Shown here: positions 11,280-23,961 of the stretch, piece after piece | How positions within the stretch are numbered: the first letter of the stretch is position 1 | How the letters are laid out: every line of letters begins with the position of its first letter | Assembly (NCBI RefSeq): GCF_020151015.1 | Contig: NZ_CP083746.1 | Span: 3,005,001 to 3,069,000 of the forward strand | Source of the DNA: Pseudomonas sp. p1(2021b) | Lineage (GTDB): Bacteria > Pseudomonadota > Gammaproteobacteria > Pseudomonadales > Pseudomonadaceae | Direction: 5' to 3' | Length of the DNA stretch: 64,000 nt | Position numbers and translations under genes: made by a program | Notes under the pieces: model-generated | Told to the model about the DNA's origin: nothing | What the model saw: the letters and a program-made list of their open reading frames with translations, nothing else | The model's database searches: none

Positions 11280-11296
11280 GGTGTTTCAGAAACACC
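11280..11296 (+). terminator. Hairpin directly after the TonB receptor
   Basis: A 7-bp perfect stem (ggtgttt/aaacacc) around a cag loop, starting four bases after the stop codon. No T-run follows, so it may only stabilise the mRNA end. Confidence 0.35.
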
Positions 11297-11406
11297 GCAG
11301 AACAGGTGGGGCTTGCCCCGCGACAGGGCCAGATCAGGTATCCCGATGTCGTCCATGAAAAAGCGCCTCGCCCCACCTGCCGCTCTACTGGGCCTCATAA
11401 CAACGA

Positions 11407-11427
11407 TGCCGCGGCCCGACCGCGGCA
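11407..11427 (+). terminator. GC-rich hairpin before the MHS transporter
   Basis: An 8-bp perfect stem (tgccgcgg/ccgcggca) with loop cccga, followed by cttt. It lies between the receptor and the transporter and could end receptor transcripts or attenuate read-through. Confidence 0.4.
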
Positions 11428-11467
11428 CTTTCGTCCAGGCTGCCCATGAAGACCGGAGAACACCCCC

Positions 11468-12790
11468 ATGCCCATACCCCATGAGGTATCCCCCGCCACC
11501 CTGCGCCGGGTGATCGCCGCCTCGGCCATTGGCAACTTCGTCGAATGGTTCGACTTCGCCGTCTATGGTTTCCTCGCCACGCTGATCGCCAGCCTGTTCT
11601 TCACCGGCGAGGATTCGAGCATCGCCCTGCTCAAGACCTTCGCGGTGTTCGCCGTGGCGTTCGCCCTGCGCCCGTTGGGCGGCATCGTGTTCGGCGCCTT
11701 GGGCGATCGTCTGGGACGCAAGCGCATCCTGTCGCTGACGATCCTGCTGATGGCCGGCTCCACGACCCTGATCGGCCTGCTGCCGACCTACGCCAGCATC
11801 GGCCTGGCAGCGCCCTTGCTGCTGACCCTGGCCCGGTGCCTGCAGGGCTTTTCGGCCGGTGGCGAATATGCCGGTGCCTGCGCCTACCTGATGGAGCATG
11901 CGCCCCAGGACAAACGCGCCTTCTACGGCAGCTTCGTGCCGGTGTCGACCTTTTCGGCCTTCGCCTGTGCAGCGGTGATCGCCTATGCCCTGGAAGCCAG
12001 CCTGACGCCCGAGGCGATGAGCAGCTGGGGTTGGCGGGTTCCCTTCCTGATCGCGGCACCGCTGGGGCTGGTGGGCCTATACCTGCGCTGGCGCATGGAG
12101 GAAACCCCAGCCTTCCGCGAGGCCATGGCTGAGGGCAAGGAACATAGTCATTCGCCGCTCAAGGACACCCTGCGCCATCACGGCCGGGCAATCCGCAACC
12201 TAGGGGCTTTCATTTCCCTGACCGCGCTGTCGTTCTACATGTTCACCACCTATTTCTCCACCTACCTGCAGATGGTCGGCAACCTGACCCGTGCCCAGTC
12301 GCTGCTGGTGTCCACCGTGGCGCTGCTGGTGGCTGCCGTCGGCTGCCCCCTGGCCGGTGCGTTCTCCGACCGCGTCGGACGGCGCAAGACCATTGGCTTT
12401 ACCTGCCTGTGGGTGATGGTGGCGGTGTTTCCGGCCTACTGGCTGGCCAGCTCGGGGTCGATGTCAGGCGCCTTGCTGGGGGTGATCCTGTTGGCGATCG
12501 GCGCCTTGCTCAGCGGCGTGGTCACCGCCGCGCTGCTCTCGGAAAGCTTCCCGACCCGCACCCGCTACACCGCCTCGGCGATCACCTACAACGTGGCCTA
12601 CACCCTATTCGGAGGCACCGCACCGCTGGTGGCGACCTGGCTGATCAGCCAGACCGGCAGCAGCCTGGCGCCAGCGTTCTATCTGGTGGCGATCGCCCTG
12701 GTGGCGTTGCTCGGTGGCTTGGCACTGCCGGAGACCTCGCGGATTTCGTTGCATGAGGAAATCGGTGAGCGTCAGGCTGAAGCGACGTAG
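11468..12790 (+). CDS. MFS transporter, metabolite:H+ symporter (MHS) family
   Basis: 440-residue inner-membrane proton symporter with 12 predicted TM helices. The N-terminus has the MHS signature GNFVEWFDFAVYGF, and the loop after TM2 reads GALGDRLGRKR, the MFS motif A. Relatives carry citrate, 2-oxoglutarate, shikimate, proline/betaine or other small acids. It follows the TonB receptor on the same strand with a 191-base gap that holds two hairpins, so it may be separately transcribed. The substrate cannot be assigned from sequence. Confidence 0.85.
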   Translation: MPIPHEVSPATLRRVIAASAIGNFVEWFDFAVYGFLATLIASLFFTGEDSSIALLKTFAVFAVAFALRPLGGIVFGALGDRLGRKRILSLTILLMAGSTTLIGLLPTYASIGLAAPLLLTLARCLQGFSAGGEYAGACAYLMEHAPQDKRAFYGSFVPVSTFSAFACAAVIAYALEASLTPEAMSSWGWRVPFLIAAPLGLVGLYLRWRMEETPAFREAMAEGKEHSHSPLKDTLRHHGRAIRNLGAFISLTALSFYMFTTYFSTYLQMVGNLTRAQSLLVSTVALLVAAVGCPLAGAFSDRVGRRKTIGFTCLWVMVAVFPAYWLASSGSMSGALLGVILLAIGALLSGVVTAALLSESFPTRTRYTASAITYNVAYTLFGGTAPLVATWLISQTGSSLAPAFYLVAIALVALLGGLALPETSRISLHEEIGERQAEAT

Positions 12791-12800
12791 ACCCAAGGCC

Positions 12801-12860
12801 CCTATCGCTGGCAAGCCGGCTCTCATAGAACGTGTGGGAGCGGGCTTGTCCCGCGATAGG
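12801..12860. repeat. Inverted REP pair between convergent genes
   Basis: Left unit about 12801-12828 (degenerate) and right unit 12835-12860 with the core cgggcttgtcccgcgatagg. It lies between the convergent MHS transporter and czcA, where it can act as a bidirectional terminator. Confidence 0.6.
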
Positions 12861-12882
12861 CTGCAAAGCAGCCCTACGGCCT

Positions 12883-16044
<3,162 letters not shown>

Positions 16045-17250
16045 TCAGTGGCTGTGCTCGGCCGAGCCCTTGCCGAGCTCGGACTTGAGGACGAAGCTGC
16101 CGGCGGCCGCCACCTGGGTGCCGGCGGCCAGCCCTTCGGTGATTTCCACCTGGCCGGCATCGCGCCGGCCGGTCTTGACCGGGCGGGCCTCGAAGCCCTC
16201 CTCGGTGCGGGCGAAGACCACCGTCTGCGCTTCCCAGGTCTGCAGGGCCGCTTCCGGCACCACCACCGCGGCGTCGAAGCGCTCGATGTTCACCGCGATC
16301 GTCACGAACAACCCCGGGCGCCAGGCGCCGTCAGGGTTGGCCAGAGTGGCTCGGGCGGTGGCGGCGCGGTTCTGCTCGCCGAGCAGGTTGCCGACATAGT
16401 TGACCTTGCCTTGTACTTCGGCTCCCAGGTCTGGTGCACTGACGGTCACGTTCCGCCCGGTGGTCACCCGGCCCAGGTCGCCAGGCGTGACGGCGAAGGT
16501 CGCCCATACCCGGCTGAGGTCCGAGAGGGTGAAGGCATTGCTGGTTTCATCGACCACCTCACCTACGGTCAGGTGCTTTTCCACCACCACTGCATCGAAC
16601 GGTGCGCGCAGTTCATAGCGGTTGCCGGCCCCTGCCGGCGCCACGGCAGCGACTTTCTGCCGGGCGTTGGCCAGGGCGATCTCGGCTTCCTGCAACGCCT
16701 GGCGAGCTTGCAGGTAGTCCTGCTCGGCGCTGATGCGCTCCTGCCACAACTGTTGTTCGCGCTTGAAGGTCAGCCGCGCCAGCTCCAGGCGCCGTTGAGC
16801 GGCCTGTTGTTCGCTGCGCAACTCGGAGATCTGCTGGCTGGCAATCACCGCCAGTACCTGGCCGCGCTTGACCGCCTGGCCCAGTTCGGCCTGCACCGCT
16901 TCGACCACCCCAGGCACCCTTGGCACCACATGGGCGGTATGGTCTTCGTCAAAGCGGATTTCGCCTGGGAAGCTGATGGCGGTGCCCAATGTCATTGGTC
17001 CGGCAGCGACCAACTGCACGCCAGCGGCTTCGATCTGGGCGGCGCTAAGGTGCAGGCTACCCTCCTCGCCCTCCTCGCCCTCCTCGCCATGGCCGTGGCC
17101 GTGGCCGTCATCCTGCTTGCCATCATGGGCGTGGGCCTGTTCGCCATGGTCATCGCGGACGTTGCCAGCGGTATTGGTCCAGGCCAGGCCGCCAAGGCCG
17201 AACACGGCGAAGGCGGCAGCCAGGAGGGCTATCTTGCGGGTGTTGTTCAT
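16045..17250 (-). CDS. czcB: CzcB-type periplasmic adaptor (membrane fusion protein)
   Basis: 401-residue adaptor that joins the CzcA pump to the CzcC outer-membrane channel. After an N-terminal membrane anchor (about residues 6-26) comes a His/Glu-rich stretch at about 34-63 (for example HGHGHGEEGEEGEEG), a likely metal-binding or sensing tail. The lipoyl halves, a coiled-coil hairpin (about 150-215) and beta-barrel segments follow. Two ATGs lie in tandem; 17250 is preferred because AGGAG is then five bases upstream. Middle gene of the operon. Confidence 0.9.
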   Translation of the reverse strand: MNNTRKIALLAAAFAVFGLGGLAWTNTAGNVRDDHGEQAHAHDGKQDDGHGHGHGEEGEEGEEGSLHLSAAQIEAAGVQLVAAGPMTLGTAISFPGEIRFDEDHTAHVVPRVPGVVEAVQAELGQAVKRGQVLAVIASQQISELRSEQQAAQRRLELARLTFKREQQLWQERISAEQDYLQARQALQEAEIALANARQKVAAVAPAGAGNRYELRAPFDAVVVEKHLTVGEVVDETSNAFTLSDLSRVWATFAVTPGDLGRVTTGRNVTVSAPDLGAEVQGKVNYVGNLLGEQNRAATARATLANPDGAWRPGLFVTIAVNIERFDAAVVVPEAALQTWEAQTVVFARTEEGFEARPVKTGRRDAGQVEITEGLAAGTQVAAAGSFVLKSELGKGSAEHSH

Positions 17251-17305
17251 CATTACTCCTGAAAAGACGGGCAGCTCTGGGTTCCGGGGCCGCTGTGCGG
17301 CCCAA

Positions 17306-18547
17306 TCAGAACCCCTCACCCAGATCGCCATAGATACGTTCCACCTGCGCCCTGGCATCGGTGGCCGAGGCCAGGGCGTCCAGGTACAGTCCGCGCGCCT
17401 CGATCAGCGTGCGCTGGGCATCGAGCACGTCGAGGAAGCCGAACTTGCCCATTTCGAACCCTCGCGTGGCGGTGTCGACCGCCTGCTGGGCCGACGGCAG
17501 GATGGTGCGGTCGTAGGCCTGCACCTCCTCCATGGCGGCGGCCCACTGGCTGACGGCGCTACGGGTGTCGCTGCGCAGGCGCAGTTCGACGGCGTTGCGC
17601 AGGTCGCGGGCCTGGTCGGCACGCCGGGCGGCAGCCAGCACGTTGCCCTGGTTGCGATCGAACAAAGGCAGCGGCATCGACAGGCCAACCACGTTCACCC
17701 GTTCGCGGTCTTCGCGGCTGTACTGGCTGCCCAGGCTCACAGTGAGGTTGGGTATGCGCAGGGCCTTCTCCGAGCCCAGAGCCGCCTCGCCCCGCTGGAT
17801 CTGGGCCTCGGCCAGGCGCCATTCGGCGGTTCGCGCAACCTTGTCGAGCAAGGCCTCGGCGCGGGGCGCAGGCCCTGGCGACAGGTGGCTGGCATCGAGG
17901 CGGTCGAAGGAGGCCAACGGGTTTCCGGTCAGGCGCGCCAGGGCCTGGTAGGCGACCGTACGCTGGGACTCGGCACGGCGCACCTGGGCACGTGCCTGGG
18001 CCAACTGCACCTGGGCACGGGTGACCTCGACCGGTGAGGACTGGCCGGCCTTGACCCGCCCCTGAACCACCTGCAGGCCGCGCTCGGTCAAGGCCTGGGA
18101 CTGCTGCGCCAGCTCCAGCGCGGTCTGCGCCCGCAGAGCGGCATGGAAGGCCTGGACCACATCGGCGCGCAGGCCGTTGCGCTGGCGCTCGAGTTCGAGC
18201 TGCGCCACGCTCTGGCCGGCGCTGGCCAGCTCGGTCCGGGCGCCACGCTTGCCGCCGAGCTCCAGCGCCTGGCTGAGGGTCACGGTGGTGGTGCTGGTGT
18301 CGCGGCGGGTGTCTTCGACCTCCCAGGACAGTTCAGGGTTGGGGATCAGCCCGGCCTGGCGCCGCTCGCCCTCGGCGATACCGATTTCACGGCCAGCGGC
18401 GGCCAGTTCGGGGTTCTGGGCGAAGGCGGCGTCGAGCGCCTGGGGCAGGCTCAAGCCTTGCGCTGCCTGTAGCTGCGGCATGACAAGCAAAGCCAATAGC
18501 AGGCCAAACAAGGCAGCATTGCGGGGTGTGGCACGGTTGCACGGCAC
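17306..18547 (-). CDS. czcC: CzcC-type outer-membrane efflux protein (TolC family)
   Basis: 413-residue outer-membrane factor. A signal peptide (about residues 1-29, ending in QAAQG) precedes two OEP repeats rich in long helices (Ala, Gln, Arg, Glu), as in TolC trimers. It shows the CzcC hallmark GLIPNPELSWEVED and SQALELGGKR. It is the first gene of the operon, with 55 bases to czcB. No CzcR/CzcS pair or CzcD is adjacent on this side; a different two-component system lies about 1.2 kb upstream. Confidence 0.9.
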   Translation of the reverse strand: MPCNRATPRNAALFGLLLALLVMPQLQAAQGLSLPQALDAAFAQNPELAAAGREIGIAEGERRQAGLIPNPELSWEVEDTRRDTSTTTVTLSQALELGGKRGARTELASAGQSVAQLELERQRNGLRADVVQAFHAALRAQTALELAQQSQALTERGLQVVQGRVKAGQSSPVEVTRAQVQLAQARAQVRRAESQRTVAYQALARLTGNPLASFDRLDASHLSPGPAPRAEALLDKVARTAEWRLAEAQIQRGEAALGSEKALRIPNLTVSLGSQYSREDRERVNVVGLSMPLPLFDRNQGNVLAAARRADQARDLRNAVELRLRSDTRSAVSQWAAAMEEVQAYDRTILPSAQQAVDTATRGFEMGKFGFLDVLDAQRTLIEARGLYLDALASATDARAQVERIYGDLGEGF

Positions 18548-18680
18548 GGTGAGGTCCTCGTCGACAAGCGTCGGAAAGCTTGGCGAGGGACTCTAGAGCG
18601 GGGCGCTTATCGTCGCGGTGGCATGAACATTACAATTCTGAAAGAAAGCGCCAGGCTGATCAGGTGGCTGCTCCAGCCCA

Positions 18681-18754
18681 ATCGCAGGACAAGCCCCACA
18701 CAGGATCGCGTAACTCCGGGCTTACGCGATCCTGTGTAGGGCTTGTCCCGCGAT
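18681..18754. repeat. Inverted REP pair (33-bp arms)
   Basis: Arms 18681-18713 and 18722-18754 are complementary with two mismatches around an 8-base loop. Each carries the REP core ggacaagccc plus a longer cacaggatcgcgtaa segment. It separates czcC from the thioredoxin-like gene. Confidence 0.8.
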
Positions 18755-18787
18755 TACAGTCGAAAGGCCGCCGCCTACCCGACGAGG

Positions 18788-19318
18788 TCATTCCGCCAGC
18801 AGTGCCTGGATCACGCGCTCCTGCCCGGCATAGTCACCCTCACCGAAATGCACATGCCGCACCTGCCCCTGGCGATCGACGAAATAGTGCGCAGGCCAGA
18901 ACTGGTTACCCCAGGCGTTCCAGACCCGGTAGTCGTTGTCCACCGCGACCGGGTAGCCGATGCCGAGCCTGGCCACCTTCTCGCGCAGGGTACCCAGGTC
19001 ATGCTCATAGTCGTACTCCGGGGTGTGCACCCCTACCACCACCAAGCCCTGGTCGGCGTAGCGCCGGGCCCAGTCATTGACGTGAGGCAGGCTGCGCTGG
19101 CAGTTCACGCAGTCCCAGGTCCAGAAATCCACCAGCACCACCTTGCCCTTGAGGGCGGCATCGTCCAACGGCGGCGAATTGAGCCATTGGCTGGCACCGG
19201 CCAGCGAGGGCATGGGTTTCTCCCTGCCCTGGGCTGCCAGGTAGCCCGCCAGGCCAAGCCCCAGCAGGCCCAACACCCACCCAGCAACCTTCAGCCGCCG
19301 GCGTCGGTCAGTTGTCAT
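18788..19318 (-). CDS. TlpA-like thioredoxin-fold protein, membrane anchored
   Basis: 176-residue protein with an N-terminal TM anchor (about residues 10-30) and a periplasmic thioredoxin fold. The redox motif is WDCVNC (Cys70 and Cys73), followed by the TlpA-type core (VVVGVHTPEYDYE and the cis-Pro region FWPAHYFVDRQGQVR). Likely a periplasmic thiol reductant or peroxiredoxin-like enzyme. ATG 19318 was chosen for its GGAGG site. It overlaps the end of the DUF2790 gene by 11 bases, so the two are probably translationally coupled. Confidence 0.85.
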   Translation of the reverse strand: MTTDRRRRLKVAGWVLGLLGLGLAGYLAAQGREKPMPSLAGASQWLNSPPLDDAALKGKVVLVDFWTWDCVNCQRSLPHVNDWARRYADQGLVVVGVHTPEYDYEHDLGTLREKVARLGIGYPVAVDNDYRVWNAWGNQFWPAHYFVDRQGQVRHVHFGEGDYAGQERVIQALLAE

Positions 19319-19580
19319 GGCAGCCTCCGGTGGCGTAAGTACGATACTCCAGGCTTTGTCTACGGCCATTGGAATCGAGGTAGTCCATGCGGGTATTCAC
19401 CACGCCGCAGGCATTGCTCTGGTCATCCTTGATCAACAGCACTTTCTGCACGTCCAGCCGGTCGCCATAGCGATACTGCATCACGCTGTCGCTCATCGGT
19501 TCGCTGTTGGCCTGGGCGGAAATGGCGGCAACGCCGAACAACGCGAACAGGGCTGCATTGGCAAAAGTCTTGAAGGTCAT
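19308..19580 (-). CDS. DUF2790 domain small periplasmic protein
   Basis: 90-residue secreted protein: signal peptide (about 1-24), then the Pseudomonas DUF2790 pattern YRYGDRLDVQKVL, the central ACGVVNTRMDY and a C-terminal EYRTYATGGC. Two Cys residues may form a disulfide. The function of the family is unknown. Start ATG 19580 has AGGAGAG upstream. It is the first gene of a two-gene unit with the thioredoxin-like protein and is transcribed divergently from the OmpR-type regulator, a common arrangement for regulator and target. Confidence 0.78.
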   Translation of the reverse strand: MTFKTFANAALFALFGVAAISAQANSEPMSDSVMQYRYGDRLDVQKVLLIKDDQSNACGVVNTRMDYLDSNGRRQSLEYRTYATGGCHDN

Positions 19581-19790
19581 GGCATCTCTCCTGTGCAAAT
19601 GGGGAGTGGGTTCCCCGGTCGAGAGCCATTACAGGCCTGCTGGGTATCGCGGATGTGTCTGCACAGGGACAGGTGTGCATGTTCCTGTATCGCTGCCATA
19701 GGCAGATACACTGCAATACAAACCCCGGCAGGCAAGCACTGCGACGCTCGGTACACTTGCCTGCATCTTTATTCGTACAGGAACCCTGCG

Positions 19791-20531
19791 ATGGAACACG
19801 TCGATCACATCCTGATCGTCGACGACGACCGCGAGATTCGCGAACTGGTCGGCAACTACCTGAAGAAGAACGGCCTGCGTACCAGCATCGTTGCCGATGG
19901 CCGGCAGATGCGTGCCTTCCTGGAGAACAATACCGTCGACCTGGTGGTGCTCGACATCATGATGCCGGGCGACGACGGCCTGCTGCTGTGCCGCGAACTG
20001 CGCGCCGGCAAGCACCGCAACACCCCGGTGCTGATGTTGACCGCCCGCAACGACGAGACCGACCGCATCATCGGCCTCGAGATGGGCGCCGACGACTATC
20101 TGACCAAACCCTTCTCGGCCCGTGAGCTGCTGGCCCGGATCAACGCCGTGCTGCGCCGTACCCGCATGCTGCCGCCGAACCTGACTATCAGCGAAAGCAG
20201 CCGGCTGATCGGCTTCGGCCAATGGCGGCTGGACACCACAGCCCGCCACCTGCTCGACAGCGACGGCACGCTGGTGGCCCTGAGCGGCGCCGAATACCGC
20301 CTGCTGCGGGTGTTCCTCGACCACCCGCAGCGGGTGCTCAGCCGCGAGCAATTGCTCAACCTCACCCAGGGCCGTGAAGCGGACATCTTCGACCGCTCCA
20401 TCGACCTGCTGGTCAGCCGCCTGCGCCAGCGCCTGGGCGACGACGCCCGCGAGCCCAACTGCATCAAGACCGTGCGCAGCGAAGGCTATGTGTTCTCCCT
20501 GCCCGTGCAATTGCTCGAGTCACCCGCATGA
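19791..20531 (+). CDS. OmpR/PhoB-family response regulator
   Basis: 246-residue DNA-binding regulator. Receiver domain with IVDDDRE (Asp11-13), phospho-acceptor Asp55 (VVLDIMMPGDDG) and Lys106 (LTKPFS), then a winged-helix output domain (about residues 145-240, with LSGAEYRLLRVFL and the C-terminal TVRSEGYVF). ATG 19791 has AGGA nine bases before it. It overlaps the kinase gene by four bases (ATGA). The divergent DUF2790/thioredoxin pair and downstream DoxX gene are candidate targets. Confidence 0.92.
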   Translation: MEHVDHILIVDDDREIRELVGNYLKKNGLRTSIVADGRQMRAFLENNTVDLVVLDIMMPGDDGLLLCRELRAGKHRNTPVLMLTARNDETDRIIGLEMGADDYLTKPFSARELLARINAVLRRTRMLPPNLTISESSRLIGFGQWRLDTTARHLLDSDGTLVALSGAEYRLLRVFLDHPQRVLSREQLLNLTQGREADIFDRSIDLLVSRLRQRLGDDAREPNCIKTVRSEGYVFSLPVQLLESPA

Positions 20532-21814
20532 GGTGGCCGCGTACCCTGGCGTCGCGCCTGGCCCTGATCTTCCTCACCGGCTTGGTGCTGGCCTATGGCC
20601 TGTCGTTCAGCCTGCAGTTCTACGAGCGCTATGTCAGCAGCCGCTCGATGATGCTGAGCAACCTGGAGCAGGACGTCGCCACGTCGGTGGCCATCCTCGA
20701 TCGCCTGCCGGCCGAGGAGCGTGCCGCCTGGCTGCCCCGTCTGCAGCGCCACAGCTACCGCTACCAGTTGGGTCAGGGCCTCGGCGGCCAGGCCATGCCC
20801 AGCGAAGACCCGCCCATGGCCGCCGAGTCCATCGTCAAGGCGATCGGCCGAGACTACCGCCTGACTTTCCTCGAGATCCCAGGCCCTACTCCGCATTTCC
20901 AGGTACACCTGCGCCTGGCCGACGGCGCCCCCCTGACCCTCGACGTCACGCCTTCCGGCGTGCCGGTGGCCAAGTGGCTACCCGTGGTGCTGTTGATCCA
21001 GCTGGCGGTGTTGTTGGTCTGCACCTGGCTCGCAGTGCGCCTGGCCATCCGCCCCCTGACCCGCCTGGCCCAGGCAGTGGACGACCTGGACCCGGACAAG
21101 CCAGGCCCGCAACTGGACGAAAGCGGCCCACGGGAGGTGCGCTATGCCGCCGTGGCGTTCAATGCACTACAGGCTCGCATCACCGCCTACCTCAAAGAAC
21201 GCATGCAACTGCTGGCGGCCATCTCCCATGACCTGCAAACTCCCATCACGCGCATGAAACTGCGTGTCGAGGTCATGGACGATGGCACGGAGAAGGACAA
21301 GCTGTGGAGCGACCTGACGGCCATGGAGCACCTGGTGCGCGAAGGCGTTGCCTATGCCCGCAGCATGGACAGCAGCACCGAGGCGCCCTGCCGCATCAAG
21401 CTCGATGCCTTCCTCGACAGCCTGGTCTTCGATTACCAGGACAGCGGCGCCAAGGTCGAGCGCCTGGGTGCCACCGATGTCACCCTCCACACCCGCCCCC
21501 ACGCCCTGCGCCGGGTGCTGGTGAACCTGGTGGACAACGCGCTGAAGTTCGCAGGTGCCGCGCAGCTTGAGGTGGAACACACCGGGAACGGCACCTTGAT
21601 CCGTGTGCTCGACGAAGGGCCTGGCATTCCCGCCGATGAGCTGGCCGAAGTGCTCAAACCGTTCTACAGGGTGGAAGGTTCCCGCAACCGCAGCACCGGA
21701 GGTACCGGTCTGGGGCTGGCGATCGCTCAGCAACTGACCCAGGCCATGGGAGGGCAACTGACCTTGACCAACCGCGCCGGCGGCGGGCTGTGCGCGCAGA
21801 TCGAGCTCAAATGA
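20528..21814 (+). CDS. EnvZ-type sensor histidine kinase
   Basis: 428-residue inner-membrane kinase and partner of the preceding regulator. TM1 (about residues 9-28), a periplasmic region of about 115 residues, TM2 (about 150-172), HAMP (IRPLTRLAQAVDDLD), HisKA with ISHDLQTPITRMKLR (His234) and HATPase with an N box (VNLVDNALKFA) and GGTGLGLAIAQQL. The periplasmic domain has no recognised ligand fold and no His/Cys-rich metal motif. The overlap with the regulator indicates co-translation. Confidence 0.9.
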   Translation: MRWPRTLASRLALIFLTGLVLAYGLSFSLQFYERYVSSRSMMLSNLEQDVATSVAILDRLPAEERAAWLPRLQRHSYRYQLGQGLGGQAMPSEDPPMAAESIVKAIGRDYRLTFLEIPGPTPHFQVHLRLADGAPLTLDVTPSGVPVAKWLPVVLLIQLAVLLVCTWLAVRLAIRPLTRLAQAVDDLDPDKPGPQLDESGPREVRYAAVAFNALQARITAYLKERMQLLAAISHDLQTPITRMKLRVEVMDDGTEKDKLWSDLTAMEHLVREGVAYARSMDSSTEAPCRIKLDAFLDSLVFDYQDSGAKVERLGATDVTLHTRPHALRRVLVNLVDNALKFAGAAQLEVEHTGNGTLIRVLDEGPGIPADELAEVLKPFYRVEGSRNRSTGGTGLGLAIAQQLTQAMGGQLTLTNRAGGGLCAQIELK

Positions 21815-21971
21815 CGTGGGGGCCGCCTCCCGGCCCCGGCTTCGACTACACGCCGATACATAACGCCACTGCCCTGGACACACTGCAGATACCCTCGCCG
21901 CACACACTCCTTGTCACACCTCGAGCCCCCAGGGCTCGAGTTCTCCAACCTGCTGACAAGAGAGCCTGACC

Positions 21972-22481
21972 ATGAACGCATTGCCCCGCGCCTTTAACGC
22001 CCTGGATCGCCTCGGTACCTGGAGCGCCGACCTGCCCCTGCGCCTGTTCCTGGCCTGGGAGTTCTTCGAATCGGGTATCGAGAAATTCAACGGCGCCAAC
22101 TGGTTCACTGATCTGCAAGCGAGTTTTCCCTTCCCCTTCAACCTATTGCCAGCCAATGTGAACTGGCAGCTCTCGCTGTGGGCTGAATTGATCTGCCCGC
22201 TGTTGCTGCTGCTCGGCCTGGGCACGCGCCTGGCCTCGGCCGTGCTGATGGTGGTGACGGTGGTGGCCATTGCCGCGGTGCACTGGCCGGCGCAGTGGTC
22301 GAGCCTGGCCGAGCTTGCCCAGGGCTATGCGATTACCAACCAGGGCTACGGCAACTTCAAGCTGCCGGTCATCTATCTGGTGGCCTTGCTGCCACTGTTG
22401 CTCAAAGGGGCCGGCCGCCTGAGCCTGGATCACTGGCTGCGCGGCCGGTTCCAGCCATTGAGCGTCAGAGCACCCGCCTGA
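21972..22481 (+). CDS. DoxX-family membrane protein
   Basis: 169-residue protein with four TM helices and the DoxX signature ([20 protein letters not shown]; later [18 protein letters not shown]). DoxX proteins are linked to redox and thiol stress or to quinone-dependent membrane oxidoreduction, with few firm roles. It follows the two-component pair by 157 bases on the same strand. With the thioredoxin-like gene it suggests an envelope redox-stress unit, which is inference. Its 3' end overlaps the convergent pssA gene by 17 bases. Confidence 0.8.
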   Translation: MNALPRAFNALDRLGTWSADLPLRLFLAWEFFESGIEKFNGANWFTDLQASFPFPFNLLPANVNWQLSLWAELICPLLLLLGLGTRLASAVLMVVTVVAIAAVHWPAQWSSLAELAQGYAITNQGYGNFKLPVIYLVALLPLLLKGAGRLSLDHWLRGRFQPLSVRAPA

Positions 22482-23793
22482 TCAATGGCTCGAGGCGGCT
22501 GTAGCGCAGCCGCCGCAGCAGCTTGAGCACTTCGCGCGGGTGTTCGCCAGCCTCGCCCAGCTCCTCGGCCGACGACAGCCGGGGGGCGTGCCGACGGATC
22601 CTTTCGAGTTCGGCCTCACGGGGGGCGAGCCACTGTCCCTGGGGGTCATCGATCAACAGGCCGTTCTCAAGGTCCAGATTGAACCCACGGGGATTGAGGT
22701 TGTTGCCGGTGAGCAAGCTGTAGCGTTCGTCGATCCACACGCCCTTGGCATGGAAGGTGTGCCCCGGATCGTTCCAGATCCGCACCTGCAGCTGGCCGCT
22801 GGCAATGGCGGCCTGGCGCCGATGGGCGAAGGCGCGCAGGTTGTCCTCGTACAGATAGGGCAAGGCGGCGCTGGCGGTGAAGGGTTGCCCGGGGGCGACG
22901 TAGAAATCGTTGGCGGCTCGGTGACCGATGATCATCTCCACCGTCACCCCACGGGCCAGCGCCCGGTCGATCTCGGCGATCAGTACACGAGGCGGGTTGA
23001 AGTACGGTGTGCTGAGCACGATCTGCGAACACGCAGCCGCAAGCAGCGCGCACACGCTGCGGTTGAGCGGATTGCCTCGGCCGATGCCCAACAGAGGGAT
23101 CACCCGCAGCCCTTCCCGGGCCGGAGCCACGGGCAGGTCGTAGGCCATGTGCCTCAAACGCGCACGCAGCCGGCGAATCGCACCACGCAGGCGTTTGGTC
23201 GTCGGCGGTGCAGGCAAGTCCAGGCGCGGTGTCGCGGTACTTGCCAGTATCTGCCGCACCAGGCCGGCCATGGCGTCAGCCAAGCCGGCATTGTGGAACA
23301 GGTGGTATCGATCCAGCCGGTAGCGGTCGAAGCGGTGTAGGTAGACGTTGTTCAGGCTCGCCCCGGTGTACAGCACTTGGTCATCGATGATGCTGCCTTT
23401 GAGGTGCAGCACGCCGAACAGCTCGCGGGTCTGTACCGGCACACCATGGATGACCACATCAAGGCCTCGGCGTTGACGCTGGGCCTGGTACCACGCCGCG
23501 TTGCCCGGTTGCCGGCCCGCCCCCAGCAAGCCGCGCCGGGCCCGGAACCAGTCGACGACGACGAGAACCTCCAGCGCTGGTCGCGCCGCCTTGGCCTGGT
23601 ACAAGGCGTCGAGCACTTCTTGGCCGGCCTCGTCCTCTTGCAAGTACAGGGCGACGATGACAATACGTTGGGTGGCGCTGGCAATCAGCTCAAGCAAGCG
23701 AGTGCGGTAGCTCGCCGCATCGGGCAACACCTCGATGGCACCGGGGGCCAGGGCGAAGCCCTCCTGGGGTACCGGCACGGATTTACGGTTCAA
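22465..23793 (-). CDS. pssA: CDP-diacylglycerol--serine O-phosphatidyltransferase (PLD-type)
   Basis: 442-residue phospholipase-D-superfamily enzyme that makes phosphatidylserine from CDP-diacylglycerol and serine, as in E. coli PssA (451 residues). Both HKD motifs are present: HLKGSIIDD (His130) and [11 protein letters not shown] (about residue 345), each followed by the usual TGxxLN (TGASLNN, TGNNLNP). Start TTG 23793 was chosen because AGGAG lies eight bases upstream and the length then fits the family; an upstream extension to 23850 is possible. A peripheral membrane location is expected. Confidence 0.87.
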   Translation of the reverse strand: MNRKSVPVPQEGFALAPGAIEVLPDAASYRTRLLELIASATQRIVIVALYLQEDEAGQEVLDALYQAKAARPALEVLVVVDWFRARRGLLGAGRQPGNAAWYQAQRQRRGLDVVIHGVPVQTRELFGVLHLKGSIIDDQVLYTGASLNNVYLHRFDRYRLDRYHLFHNAGLADAMAGLVRQILASTATPRLDLPAPPTTKRLRGAIRRLRARLRHMAYDLPVAPAREGLRVIPLLGIGRGNPLNRSVCALLAAACSQIVLSTPYFNPPRVLIAEIDRALARGVTVEMIIGHRAANDFYVAPGQPFTASAALPYLYEDNLRAFAHRRQAAIASGQLQVRIWNDPGHTFHAKGVWIDERYSLLTGNNLNPRGFNLDLENGLLIDDPQGQWLAPREAELERIRRHAPRLSSAEELGEAGEHPREVLKLLRRLRYSRLEPLIRRVL

Positions 23794-23961
23794 GCGGTCG
23801 TCTCCTGTGCAAAAGGGGCTCCGGGTCGTGGGCATTCCGGCCCCTGTCATCCGGGTGTACTATCGGGCCGGCCACGGCATAAACAACAAGAGTTCCTCAA
23901 GGCTGGTTTTTTCTTATAGCCCGGAAACAACGACGCCTCAGCTTGCACAGGTAAATCGCAC

